Source of the DNA: Alphaproteobacteria bacterium
GTDB taxonomy: Bacteria > Pseudomonadota > Alphaproteobacteria > Micavibrionales > Micavibrionaceae
Length of the DNA: 64,000 nt
NCBI GenBank assembly: GCA_009929775.1
Contig: RZZS01000005.1
Span: forward strand, 1 to 64,000
Direction: 5' to 3'
Shown piece after piece: positions 30,497-41,251 of the stretch. Each line of letters opens with the position of its first letter. Position 1 is the stretch's first letter. The notes under the pieces are model-generated. The model ran no database searches, was not told where the DNA came from, and saw only the letters and a list, made by a program, of their open reading frames with translations. The position numbers were made by a program, and so were the translations under genes.

Positions 30497-32074
30497 TCAG
30501 GATGGCTTGAAGGCCTCAATAACAAGGAATTTTTTGCCCGATCCCGACGGATTGTGCAATCGTCCAACCGGACGAAGCGGATCGTCAGAATATTGCTCCA
30601 GAACGGATTCCAACGCCGATTCAAAACTGCCGCGTGCGTTAAGCGTATTTTTTACAGGAAAATCAATGGGGCTATCCCACAGGAGTTCTACCCCGGCCTC
30701 GCGCGCCCATAGCTGCAGCACAGTCCGCAGGTCGGTACCGCGAATCGCCTGCCAGCCGGAATTGATCTGCGGCGCAGGTGCAATCGGCGGGCGCATATCG
30801 ATCGCTTCCTGAACCGGATCGGCTCCGGCTATCTCACCGCGAATTCCTGCGGCGGCGCCCGATTCGCTCAACAACTGGGCGACAGCATCCTCATAGCTTC
30901 CCTCGAAGCGGAAGTTGCCCTGGACGGAACCACTGCGGCTTGCCTCCCAAACGAAATCGTATCCGGCAATTTCGGACCACTGCGCCAGAACTGTGCGCAG
31001 CTCCTCCCCGTCACGGGCGTGCCAGACAATAGGCAGGCTCGCCAAATCCGTTTCCTCTTTGATCGTGATGCCTTTCCCGGAAACAGGCTCCGCCTGTGAA
31101 AGCTGCTTCGGAATCGACGGGGAACCGGCGGGCTCCGACGGAATGGCCGGAACGACCGTACCGGGAGGAGGCGCAAGAGAATCCACGGCGCTACGAGCCT
31201 TTGTCGACGAACCAAACCCGAATGTCCGGTCCTGATCCAGAGGAGCCAGAGGCGGAACGGCAAGCACAGGAGGAATCTCCGGCGCCATGCCAACCGGAGG
31301 AAGTTCCGGAGCAGCACTGCCTTCGACCATTGGCGGAGATGGAGGCGCGGCAGGAGTCTCGGTCGAAAGTTCCCGTTCGGAGCGCTCCTTCCCCGAACGC
31401 GCTGCCTTTAGCTTTGCCGGGCGTCCCCACTCGATACTGGCAGTAACGGTAACCGGCTCGGACTCGCTCTCCACCGCCGGCAGCGCGGACGGCGCGTCTT
31501 CCGATTCGCCCTCCTCCGGCTGGCCATCCTCCTTGCCCCCCGCGCACCGGATGACGCGCTGCACCCCGTCGCTGATACCGGCAAGCCCCAGTCCGGCGGA
31601 GACAGGGCCCAGCGTAACGACCATGCGATCGGCGTCCTGAACAAGGCGAACAAAGTCCGGATGCTTGCGCAAATCGAAAACCAGCGTGCCTGCATCGTAC
31701 GCCGCAGCATCGAACTGCGTGAAAGCGCCATCCGGAAAGGCCACCGTCACGGGATAATTGTCGCCGCGCACGAAGGCATTCTGGCGAAAATCGATAGCCA
31801 TCGCGACCAGACCGCTCTCGTTGCCTGAGAAACGAACGATAAAGCCGTTGTCGTACGTGTTGACCATGACGCAGGACGACGGCCGGGAAAGAGCACTGGC
31901 GGGCGCGGCCTCACCGACCAGCCATGCGCTCGACGGGACAAGCAATTCACCCCCTGCGGCGACAGGCCGGGCCTGTACCGGCACGGACAAAGAAACAGTC
32001 GCCGACACCAGCAAACCTGCCAGACCGATCCTGCAGCGTGTGCGGCATGACCCGGGAATCCCGAACATAGTCAA
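30497..32074 (-). CDS. Secreted protein with N-terminal domain shared with the upstream-numbered coiled-coil gene and TcpQ/STN-like C-terminus
   Basis: Signal peptide; shared CxM...DFRQ...G.Y.V...C domain; tandem ELRTVLAQWSEIAGYDFVW / DLRTVLQLWAREAGVELLW units. Confidence 0.7.
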   Translation of the reverse strand: MTMFGIPGSCRTRCRIGLAGLLVSATVSLSVPVQARPVAAGGELLVPSSAWLVGEAAPASALSRPSSCVMVNTYDNGFIVRFSGNESGLVAMAIDFRQNAFVRGDNYPVTVAFPDGAFTQFDAAAYDAGTLVFDLRKHPDFVRLVQDADRMVVTLGPVSAGLGLAGISDGVQRVIRCAGGKEDGQPEEGESEDAPSALPAVESESEPVTVTASIEWGRPAKLKAARSGKERSERELSTETPAAPPSPPMVEGSAAPELPPVGMAPEIPPVLAVPPLAPLDQDRTFGFGSSTKARSAVDSLAPPPGTVVPAIPSEPAGSPSIPKQLSQAEPVSGKGITIKEETDLASLPIVWHARDGEELRTVLAQWSEIAGYDFVWEASRSGSVQGNFRFEGSYEDAVAQLLSESGAAAGIRGEIAGADPVQEAIDMRPPIAPAPQINSGWQAIRGTDLRTVLQLWAREAGVELLWDSPIDFPVKNTLNARGSFESALESVLEQYSDDPLRPVGRLHNPSGSGKKFLVIEAFKPS

Positions 32075-32157
32075 TCCTTTTCCCCAAACAGCTGAAGCGA
32101 TGATTCGTGTCTTTGGACAATAGGGCGAAGACAGCGCGTTCGCAATAACTATTCCGC

Positions 32158-33271
32158 TCAGGTGTCGTCGTCCCTGTGGAGTTTATGGGCGAGCGATGCC
32201 TCGAGGAAATCGTCGATCCCGCCATCCAGCACACCCTGTGAATTCGTGCTCTCGAACCCAGTGCGCAAGTCCTTTATCATCTGGTAGGGCTGCAGGACGT
32301 AGGAGCGGATCTGGTGCCCCCATGCGATGTCGGTCTTCTCGTCATGTGCAGCCGTAGCCGCCTCCTCGCGGCGGCGAAGCTCGGCCTCGTAGAGACGGGC
32401 CTTGAGCATGTCGAGCGCATGCGCACGGTTCTGGTGCTGCGAGCGTTCGGACTGGCAGGCAACGACAATCCCGGTGGGAATATGGGTAATACGCACCGCG
32501 CTATCAGTCGTATTAACGTGCTGGCCGCCTGCACCGCTCGAACGATAAGTATCCACTTTGAGGTCCGAATCGCTCACCTCGATATCGATGCTGTCGTCGA
32601 TGACCGGCGTTACGCCAACCGATGCGAAACTCGTATGACGGCGAGCGTTGGAGTCGAACGGCGAAATCCGCACCAGCCGGTGCACGCCGGTTTCCGTCTT
32701 CAGCCAGCCGTAGGCCTGATGGCCCGCGATCTGCAACGTCGCCGACTTGATCCCCGCCTCTTCGCCAGGGCTGACTTCCATTACTGTGACCTTGAACCCG
32801 CGTTTCTCCGCCCAGCGCGTATACATCCGCGCGAGCATCTGCGCCCAGTCCTGCGCCTCTGTGCCGCCCGCGCCTGCGTTCACGTGCAAATAGGCATCCT
32901 TGTCGTCGGCCTCGCCGGACAGCAGGCTTTCAAGTTGCTTCTTCGCGGCCTGCTCGCAAATGCTCCTGAGCATCTTTTCGGCCTCGGAAACGATCTCGCT
33001 GTCGCCTTCCGCCTCGCCGAGTTCGATAAAGTCGATATTGTCCCGGAGCCCCTGCTCCATCGCGCGAACCGCCCCGATTTGCTCCTCGAGATGGTTACGC
33101 TCGCGCATGAGCTTCTGAGCTTTGTCAGAATCGTTCCAGAGGCCGGGGTCTTCGGCCAGCGCGTTCAGTTCATCCAGACGGGAGAGAGCCTGCTCCCAGT
33201 CAAAGATGCCTCCTCAGCAGAGCCAGCGCATCTTCAATGTCGCTCACGACTGCTAGTGTTTCTGATTTCAT
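32158..33271 (-). CDS. prfB: Peptide chain release factor 2, expressed by programmed +1 frameshift
   Basis: RF2 body with GGQ motif (SSGAGGQHVNTTDSAVRITHIPTGI); upstream 23-codon ORF1 MKSETLAVVSDIEDALALLRRHL ending in CTT TGA C, joining in +1 frame to DWEQALSRLDELNALAEDPGLWND. Confidence 0.95.
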
Positions 33272-33299
33272 GCCGGTCCCCGTCTCTGGTCAGTGCCGA

Positions 33300-33872
33300 T
33301 TACGCCGCCTTCGGCATCGCCGCGGCATAGACTGCAAAATGCTCAATCATCGCAGCCAGGAATTCCTCGCGATGATGTTCGGTCTGGCCGGTGAGGACAT
33401 TCTTGTGGATAACCACCGGCTCCTCCGCCCATTCGCCCCCGGCGCGAACCGTTTCTTCCTTGATATCCTCGGGTCCTGTCACCCGGCGCCCCTTGGTCTG
33501 GTCTGCAAAATTAATGAGTTGCAGCGCGCGGCCGCATACCGCGACCGGCTTATGCGCCGCCATAAACCCGCCGATGAAACGGCGCGTGTGCGCGGTCAGC
33601 TTGAGTTTGTCGATCGACCGGCGCCCGCCCGGAATGACGAGCATCGAATAATCGGCTGCGAGGGCCGAGCTCAAAGGATTATCAACCGCAAAGTGATGCC
33701 CCCAGCCATGGCCATGCCAGCTGTTCACGAGACCGTGGTCGAGGCTGATGATCTTAAAATTTGCGCCTTCCCCAAGGAGGATGCGTTGCGACTCTGTGAG
33801 ATCGTTTTCACAAAAACCGTTCGAAACAAGGACGGCTATCTTGATCCCTGCCAGCTTCTTGTTCATTGTCAT
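33300..33872 (-). CDS. DJ-1/PfpI family protein
   Basis: GIKIAVLVSNGFCENDLTESQRILLGEGANFKIISLDHG...MLVIPGGRRSIDKL...KPVAVCGRALQLI. Confidence 0.85.
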   Translation of the reverse strand: MTMNKKLAGIKIAVLVSNGFCENDLTESQRILLGEGANFKIISLDHGLVNSWHGHGWGHHFAVDNPLSSALAADYSMLVIPGGRRSIDKLKLTAHTRRFIGGFMAAHKPVAVCGRALQLINFADQTKGRRVTGPEDIKEETVRAGGEWAEEPVVIHKNVLTGQTEHHREEFLAAMIEHFAVYAAAMPKAA

Positions 33873-33981
33873 GAATCCCTCTTTTTTTTCATATTGCACA
33901 TAACGTAGCAAAAGCCTCGCGCCCTCTTTTGATCGGTTCGAAAAACCATATTCGCATGGGGCTTTCTGGATGGAGTTCCGA

Positions 33982-34009
33982 AAAATACATGAACACGAAA
34001 AAATGTCAA
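33982..34009 (-). promoter_or_regulatory. Candidate sigma70 promoter for the DJ-1/PfpI gene
   Basis: Minus strand TTGACA (34009-34004), 16-bp spacer, TATTTT (33987-33982) in an AT-rich intergenic region. Confidence 0.4.
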
Positions 34010-34093
34010 ACTGTTTTTTTCGCATGCTGTATGCTAACATATTGTTATATTTGAATAAATACTTAAATTATTTCTTTCTTATGGACAGAAGCA

Positions 34094-35239
<1,146 letters not shown>

Positions 35240-35368
35240 TTATTTAACACGGAACACGATCGTCGCAAGGACTTTCTTTCCGAGGGCATAATTTCATTGC
35301 CCGCACGCCCCGGCCTTGACTATAACGTGAAAGGAAATTCCTCGGAAAAGTAACGGGAGCCGCCGCCC

Positions 35369-35707
35369 ATGACCTTCGTCGTCACCGAAGTCTGCATCAA
35401 GTGCAAATATCTCGATTGTGTGGAAGTCTGCCCCGTCGATTGCTTTTACGAAGGCGAAAACATGGTGGTCATCAACCCGGACGAATGCATCGATTGCGGC
35501 GTATGCGAACCGGAATGCCCCATCGAGGCAATCCTGCCCGACACCGACGAAGGCGCGGAAAAATGGGTCGAATTGAACCGGCGGTATTCAGAACAATGGC
35601 CGAACGTAACCGTCAACCGCGGCCCCCTGCCCGAAGCCGAAAAACACAGGGAAGAGCCGGACAAGTTCAAAAAATATTTCAGCCCGGAACCGGGTGAAGG
35701 GGACTGA
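35369..35707 (+). CDS. fdxA: Ferredoxin (7Fe, FdxA-type)
   Basis: [47 protein letters not shown]. Confidence 0.95.
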   Translation: MTFVVTEVCIKCKYLDCVEVCPVDCFYEGENMVVINPDECIDCGVCEPECPIEAILPDTDEGAEKWVELNRRYSEQWPNVTVNRGPLPEAEKHREEPDKFKKYFSPEPGEGD

Positions 35708-35777
35708 CGTTAGGCGTTCCGGTGAAGGCCCGTCGCGGACAGCATGGCTCTCCGGGGCTTGTTAAAGTGTAAATCTG

Positions 35778-35852
<75 letters not shown>

Positions 35853-36021
35853 GGGAAGAGACGAGGGTTATAGTTAGGGCAGAACCGGGCGGACTGACAA
35901 GAAGATTCTTTCGACTCATTTGCAAAAGGCGGCTTTACAACTCTATCGACCGGTTATAAAAACATTTTTGGACCCAATTGCGCCAACGCGGCAGCGCGAA
36001 ACGATAAAGGAGCTAAAATTA

Positions 36022-36936
36022 ATGAAACCCATGCGCAATGCATTTCTCTCGCTTGTGGCCGTTCTGGCCCTCGGAGCCTGTACATACGACAAGTTCGACG
36101 AGATCGAAGCGCTGAACGAGGTTCAGGCCGTTGGCAGTCCCTTCACGCAGAACCTCGCCCAGGAATACCGCGCGTTCGTCAACCGAGAGCATCAGGAAAT
36201 GCTCGACTACCCCGATGCGCTGCACTTCGCGCGCAAGGGCCTCGCCGCTGCCGCAGGCAAGACGGTTCTTCCGGAGCCGCTTGTCGACTGGAACCTGCTT
36301 CCCCAGCACATTGAAGAGCTGGGTGCCGCGCGCGGTCGCCTGATGGTCGCCTTTGATGTTGGCGCCCGCGAGATCGATCCGGTGAACTCGGCCATCGCGC
36401 AAGTTCGATTCGACTGCTGGATCGAACAACAGGAAGAAAACTGGCAGGCGGACGATATTGGCGGCTGCAAGTCGGGGTTCATGAACGCGCTCGCCGCTCT
36501 GGAGGCCGGGCTTGGTCAACTTCCGCCTCCGCCGCCTGCCGTTCAGGTCCCCCCCCCGATCGAACCCATTGCGGAACCGGTCGAGCCGATGGCTCCGGAA
36601 GACGCCATGTATCTGGTATTTTTCGAATGGGACGAAGCTGAAATCAGCTCCAGCGCCACCAGCGTACTTGACGCCGTCGCCGAAGCGATCCGCGAACGTC
36701 AGGGAACTTTTGACATCGTGAATATCGTGGGTCATGCCGACACGTCCGGACCGGAAGCCTACAACCGCAAACTCGCGATGCGTCGCGCGAACGCCGTTCG
36801 TGATGCGCTGATCCAGCGCGGAATCGACCCGGCGATGCTTCGCGTCGAAAGCCGCGGCGAGCAAGATCTTCTCGTCCAGACGGATGACAACGTCCGCGAA
36901 CCGGCAAACCGCCGCGCGAACATTTCGTTCGAGTGA
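36022..36936 (+). CDS. OmpA family outer-membrane lipoprotein
   Basis: Lipobox LALGAC; C-terminal IVNIVGHADTSGPEAYNRKLAMRRANAVRDALIQRGI. Confidence 0.88.
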   Translation: MKPMRNAFLSLVAVLALGACTYDKFDEIEALNEVQAVGSPFTQNLAQEYRAFVNREHQEMLDYPDALHFARKGLAAAAGKTVLPEPLVDWNLLPQHIEELGAARGRLMVAFDVGAREIDPVNSAIAQVRFDCWIEQQEENWQADDIGGCKSGFMNALAALEAGLGQLPPPPPAVQVPPPIEPIAEPVEPMAPEDAMYLVFFEWDEAEISSSATSVLDAVAEAIRERQGTFDIVNIVGHADTSGPEAYNRKLAMRRANAVRDALIQRGIDPAMLRVESRGEQDLLVQTDDNVREPANRRANISFE

Positions 36937-36970
36937 GCGGAAACGGCTAAAATCCTTTTCCGAACGCATC

Positions 36971-37005
36971 CGGAGCGCTAGAATGTCTGGCGCTCCGTTT
37001 GTTTT
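36971..37005 (+). terminator. Rho-independent terminator after the OmpA-family gene
   Basis: CGGAGCGC (36971-36978) / GCGCTCCG (36990-36997) followed by TTTGTTTT. Confidence 0.7.
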
Positions 37006-37021
37006 GGTGGAAGGGAAACCA

Positions 37022-37414
37022 ATGTACGAACAGATCACCCACAATATCTGTGTCACGGTTCATCCCGTTTATCTTGATGACCAGTCAAACCCGGACGAGA
37101 ACCGCTTCTTCTGGGCCTACCATGTCACGATAGAGAACCGTGGAGACACGGCCGTCCAAATCATCGGTCGGCACTGGCGCATCTCGGATTCAAAGGGCTG
37201 CACCATTCAGGTATCGGGCGACGGCGTCGTCGGCGAACGCCCCGTCCTTGAACCGGGCGAAATTTATGAGTATACAAGCGGTACACCGCTCGCCGCGCCG
37301 AACGGAATCATGCTTGGCCAGTATTCGATGCTCTCGAACGACGGTACGCAGTTCCCGGTTGACATCCCGGCCTTCTCGCTCGACAGCCCGCATCATCACC
37401 CGGTCGTTCACTAA
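37022..37414 (+). CDS. apaG: ApaG family protein
   Basis: NRFFWAYHVTIENRGDTAVQIIGRHWRISDSKG...GEIYEYTSGTPLAAPNGIMLGQY. Confidence 0.95.
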   Translation: MYEQITHNICVTVHPVYLDDQSNPDENRFFWAYHVTIENRGDTAVQIIGRHWRISDSKGCTIQVSGDGVVGERPVLEPGEIYEYTSGTPLAAPNGIMLGQYSMLSNDGTQFPVDIPAFSLDSPHHHPVVH

Positions 37415-37431
37415 CCGACAAAGGCCCGCTC

Positions 37432-38874
37432 TTGGATTTTCGCCCCGTCCTTTACGTCATCGGCATACTCCTTTCGATTCTCGCATTAAGCATGGTCGTG
37501 CCGATGCTCGCCGATCTTTATACGGGGAACGAAGACTGGAAGACGTTCTTTTTCTGCATCCTTGTGACAGCCTTCTTCGGTGGCGTCCTGATGCTTGGCA
37601 ATGCCGGCCACACGGCGACCATCACACGGCGCCAGGGATTCTTGCTGACAACGCTGAGCTGGCTTACCCTTGCGACCTTTGCCGCGCTGCCCATCTGGCT
37701 TTCGAATCTCGGTCTTGATTTCACAGACGCATTTTTCGAAGCGATGTCCGGCATTACGACAACCGGAGCAACCGTCATCGTCGGACTCGACAGCGCCCCG
37801 CCCGGAATTCTCCTGTGGCGTGCGATTCTCCAGTGGCTCGGCGGCATCGGCATTATCGTTACAGCGCTTTCGGTCCTGCCGTTCCTCAAAGTCGGTGGCA
37901 TGCAACTGTTCCGGACAGAATCCTCTGAGGACGAAAAAGCCCTGCCCCGCGCCGCCGCACTGGCAAAGTCAATCGGCGTCATTTATCTCGCACTCACAAT
38001 CATGTGCGGGACGGCGTACATGGTAGCCGGGCTTGATGCGTTCGACGCGATAGCCCATGCAATGACGACAATCGCCACAGGCGGCTTTTCGACATTCGAT
38101 GCATCCTTCGCCCGCTATGACGACCCGTGGGTGGAGATCGTTGCAATGATATTCATGCTTCTTGGAGGCTTGCCCTTCGTCCTTTACTTCAAGGCCGTAA
38201 ACGGCAATCCCGGAGCACTTTTCGGCGACTCGCAGGTCCGATGGTTCCTCTCGGCTGTTACCCTTGCGGTTCTGCTTCTCGTTATTTACCTTAGCGTTGT
38301 AGACGGCATGCCGTTTCCGGAGTCGATCAGACGCGCATCTTTCAACGTCATTTCGATCATTACCGGAACCGGCTATGCGAACGGCGACTACAATGCGTGG
38401 GGCGGGTTCGCGGTGGCAACCATGTTCTTCCTGATGGTTATCGGCGGATGCGCCGGATCAACGACCTGCGGCATCAAGATATTCCGGTTCCAGGTGCTCT
38501 ACGCCATCACCGACGTTCAGATCAAGCAACTTCTGCACCCGCACGGTGTGTTCATTCCCCACTACAACGGTCGACCGATCCCGAAGGGCGTGCCTGTGTC
38601 GGTCATGAGTTTCTTCTTCATGTACGCCGTGTGCTTTGCCATTCTGGCGATCATGCTGTCCTTCGTCGGCCTTGATTTCCTGACGGCGATGTCCGGCGCG
38701 GCGACCGCCATTTCCAATGTCGGCCCCGGACTCGGCGAAATCATCGGACCGACCGGCAATTACTCGACCCTGCCGGACGCCGCCAAGTGGATTCTCTCGG
38801 CCGGTATGCTGCTGGGACGTCTGGAGCTCTTCACGGTCCTGGTTATGCTTTCCCCGCGTTTCTGGGTCAGGTGA
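37432..38874 (+). CDS. TrkH family potassium uptake protein (TTG start)
   Basis: FFEAMSGITTTGATVI, LQWLGGIGIIV, IGGCAGSTTCGIKIFRFQ; multiple TM segments. Confidence 0.92.
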   Translation: MDFRPVLYVIGILLSILALSMVVPMLADLYTGNEDWKTFFFCILVTAFFGGVLMLGNAGHTATITRRQGFLLTTLSWLTLATFAALPIWLSNLGLDFTDAFFEAMSGITTTGATVIVGLDSAPPGILLWRAILQWLGGIGIIVTALSVLPFLKVGGMQLFRTESSEDEKALPRAAALAKSIGVIYLALTIMCGTAYMVAGLDAFDAIAHAMTTIATGGFSTFDASFARYDDPWVEIVAMIFMLLGGLPFVLYFKAVNGNPGALFGDSQVRWFLSAVTLAVLLLVIYLSVVDGMPFPESIRRASFNVISIITGTGYANGDYNAWGGFAVATMFFLMVIGGCAGSTTCGIKIFRFQVLYAITDVQIKQLLHPHGVFIPHYNGRPIPKGVPVSVMSFFFMYAVCFAILAIMLSFVGLDFLTAMSGAATAISNVGPGLGEIIGPTGNYSTLPDAAKWILSAGMLLGRLELFTVLVMLSPRFWVR

Positions 38875-38887
38875 CAACGGCGTTTGT

Positions 38888-39466
38888 TCAGAGAATCCCG
38901 AACGTATCCCGCAACGACTTGCGCAAACCCGCGTCGATATCGGCGACCAGCGCATCAAGCGCCTCGGCCTGCGCCTGCTCGCGATCGGCCACCGACCAGT
39001 GGGCAGGGACGCTTAAGGTACGCTCGAACGTCAGAACCGAACCTGCGACCTGGTCGCCACTCGGCGCGAATTGAAAGAGCCTCAGCGTAACGTCGAAATC
39101 ATAAACATCCTTCCGGTCGATCCACAGAATCTTCTGAAGCGAACCTTCCGGCTCATCCATCCGGTGCCGAACGCTCGCGCGTTCGAGAACGACGTCGAGC
39201 CTCCCGCCGAAACCGCCCCCGCTCAGGCGCGAGGCGATATAACGAGCGATCAGGTTTTCCGGCGCTTCGGGCAAGGTGCCTGCCACGCTGAGCACATCGG
39301 TCCCGGCGTCGTAGGCATCCACGTACCGCACCTCGCCCACACTGACAGACAGCGGCGGAAGATGGTGGAAGGTCATGGCAGGAAGAGGCTTTCCTTTGCC
39401 CGACACACAGCCGGAAAGCAACAAGGTCGAGGACAACACAGCCAACAATGCATTATTTTTTTTCAC
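38888..39466 (-). CDS. Hypothetical lipoprotein
   Basis: Lipobox LLLSGC; overlaps the end of hslO by 14 nt. Confidence 0.65.
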   Translation of the reverse strand: MKKNNALLAVLSSTLLLSGCVSGKGKPLPAMTFHHLPPLSVSVGEVRYVDAYDAGTDVLSVAGTLPEAPENLIARYIASRLSGGGFGGRLDVVLERASVRHRMDEPEGSLQKILWIDRKDVYDFDVTLRLFQFAPSGDQVAGSVLTFERTLSVPAHWSVADREQAQAEALDALVADIDAGLRKSLRDTFGIL

Positions 39467-40403
39467 GGATCACCTCCTGAATGCGCTGTTCAATTTCCTC
39501 CGGATCGTAAATGAAATCCTTCCGACAAAACTCGCATCTCATGCAGATTTCGCCGTCGATCGCCATATCACGCCGGTCGCGCTCGGTCATGAGCATCAGG
39601 ATTCCACGAATTTTCTCTTCAGTGCAGCGACACCCTTTGGTCAGAGCCTGCGGCGCGAAGACGCGAACGCCTTCCTCGTGAAACAGACGGAACAGGAGAG
39701 TTTCACCGGCGAGCCCCTCGTCGAGAAGTTCATCGTCGGTGCATGAACCGAGAAGGATCATTGTCCGCCGCCAGTTATCCTCGGCGACGTTCCCCGCGCC
39801 AGCTTGGGGATTCTGCTCCTGTTCAGGAAGATGCTGAACCATGATCGCCCCGGCGCGCCACGTCCCGCCACGCTTGCCGACGGCCATTTTAATGCCCGTC
39901 CCAATCTGTTCCGACTGGGTGAAATAATGGTGCACGCAATCGGTAAGCGACGGCCCCTTGAGCTCGACAAGACCCTGATAACGCTCCATATTACGCCCCT
40001 GGTCGACCGTAAAGGCGAGATAGCCCTTTCCGAGGAGCTGGGCGAGGTTGTTGTCCTGATCCTCTCCTGTATCGAGTTCAATGTGCGCACGGACCTTTTT
40101 GAGCCGCTCCGGATCCCATGTAGCGCAAGCGCGGAGTTCTCCCGCTGAAGTTATATCGGCGACAAGCGTTCGCACAACGCCATCCCCTTGCGCCTGCAAC
40201 GTAAACGATCCTTCGTATTTAAGCATCGAGGCCAGCAGGGCGGCGAGTGTGGCCGCTTCCCCGGCCAGGTGGGCAATATCGTCGCTGAATTCATGCGGAA
40301 CGAGAATATCGTCGAGAACGCTGCCGAGCCGGACGATACGCCCGCGCAAATTCGAACTTTCAAGCTGAAACGTCTGAACCGAATTGTCGCCCGGTTTTGT
40401 CAT
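39453..40403 (-). CDS. hslO: Hsp33 redox chaperone
   Basis: TLAALLASMLKYEGSFTLQAQGDG; C-terminal CRCTEEKI...CEFCRKDF zinc cysteines. Confidence 0.93.
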   Translation of the reverse strand: MTKPGDNSVQTFQLESSNLRGRIVRLGSVLDDILVPHEFSDDIAHLAGEAATLAALLASMLKYEGSFTLQAQGDGVVRTLVADITSAGELRACATWDPERLKKVRAHIELDTGEDQDNNLAQLLGKGYLAFTVDQGRNMERYQGLVELKGPSLTDCVHHYFTQSEQIGTGIKMAVGKRGGTWRAGAIMVQHLPEQEQNPQAGAGNVAEDNWRRTMILLGSCTDDELLDEGLAGETLLFRLFHEEGVRVFAPQALTKGCRCTEEKIRGILMLMTERDRRDMAIDGEICMRCEFCRKDFIYDPEEIEQRIQEVIREKK

Positions 40404-40416
40404 GCGCGCGTCTTCC

Positions 40417-41232
40417 CTAGCTCTTGATCTTGTAACCGGTCCGGAGCATCCAGAAGCACAGCGCGGCCAACGCAGCATCCACCGCCAGCAGGACCGCAAG
40501 CCCAAAGTAACCCGCGCCATCCGTCTGACCGATAAACCCGAAACGGAACCCGTCGATCATATAAAAGAACGGATTGAAATGCGCAACAAACTGCCAGTTC
40601 CCGGGAAGACTGTCGACAGAATAAAACGTTCCGGAAAGAAACGTAAGCGGGGTAACGATAAAATTCGTGACCGCCGCCATATGGTCGAACTTGTCTGACC
40701 ACAAACCGGCCGCGATGCCCATCGCCGACAACATGAAGGTCCCGAGCACACCATAGCCAAGAACCAGCGCCACCGAATGCAGAGAGAGCGGAACGAAAAG
40801 ACTGATAACGATCCCCGCCGCAAGCCCGACCAAAAGACCACGCGTGACCCCTCCCGCGATGTAGCCAGCAAGCAGCTCCCCGGGCGAAAGCGGCGGCAGA
40901 AGGACGTCAACGATGTTCCCTTGCACCTTTGAAATTACAATGGAAGACGACGTGTTCGCGAACGCGTTTTGTGCCATCGTCATCATCAGCAGACCCGGCG
41001 CAAGGAATACGAGATAGGGAATCGTACCCATCAGGCGTTCTGCGCCGCCAAATGCGAGCGCGAATACCGTATAGAACAACAGCGTCGTAACGATAGGCGC
41101 GAGGATCGTCTGCATGTAGACCGACATAAATCGCCCGATCTCCTTTCCGGCGAGCGTGCGCAGCCCGATCCAGTTGACGGCACCGACGCGCCGGGCGGTC
41201 ATGGCATTCGAAGGACTTGATTGCGGGGTCAT
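40417..41232 (-). CDS. ABC-2 type transporter permease
   Basis: EIGRFMSVYMQTILAPIVTTLLFYTVFALAFGG...LVFLAPGLLMMTMAQNAFANTSSSIV. Confidence 0.87.
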   Translation of the reverse strand: MTPQSSPSNAMTARRVGAVNWIGLRTLAGKEIGRFMSVYMQTILAPIVTTLLFYTVFALAFGGAERLMGTIPYLVFLAPGLLMMTMAQNAFANTSSSIVISKVQGNIVDVLLPPLSPGELLAGYIAGGVTRGLLVGLAAGIVISLFVPLSLHSVALVLGYGVLGTFMLSAMGIAAGLWSDKFDHMAAVTNFIVTPLTFLSGTFYSVDSLPGNWQFVAHFNPFFYMIDGFRFGFIGQTDGAGYFGLAVLLAVDAALAALCFWMLRTGYKIKS

Positions 41233-41251
41233 TTGCTGCTTCAGTTTGTGA

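Noticed and set aside
33873-34040. N-terminal extension of the DJ-1/PfpI ORF
   Set aside because: AT-rich intergenic sequence with a plausible promoter (33982-34009); extension is not protein-like
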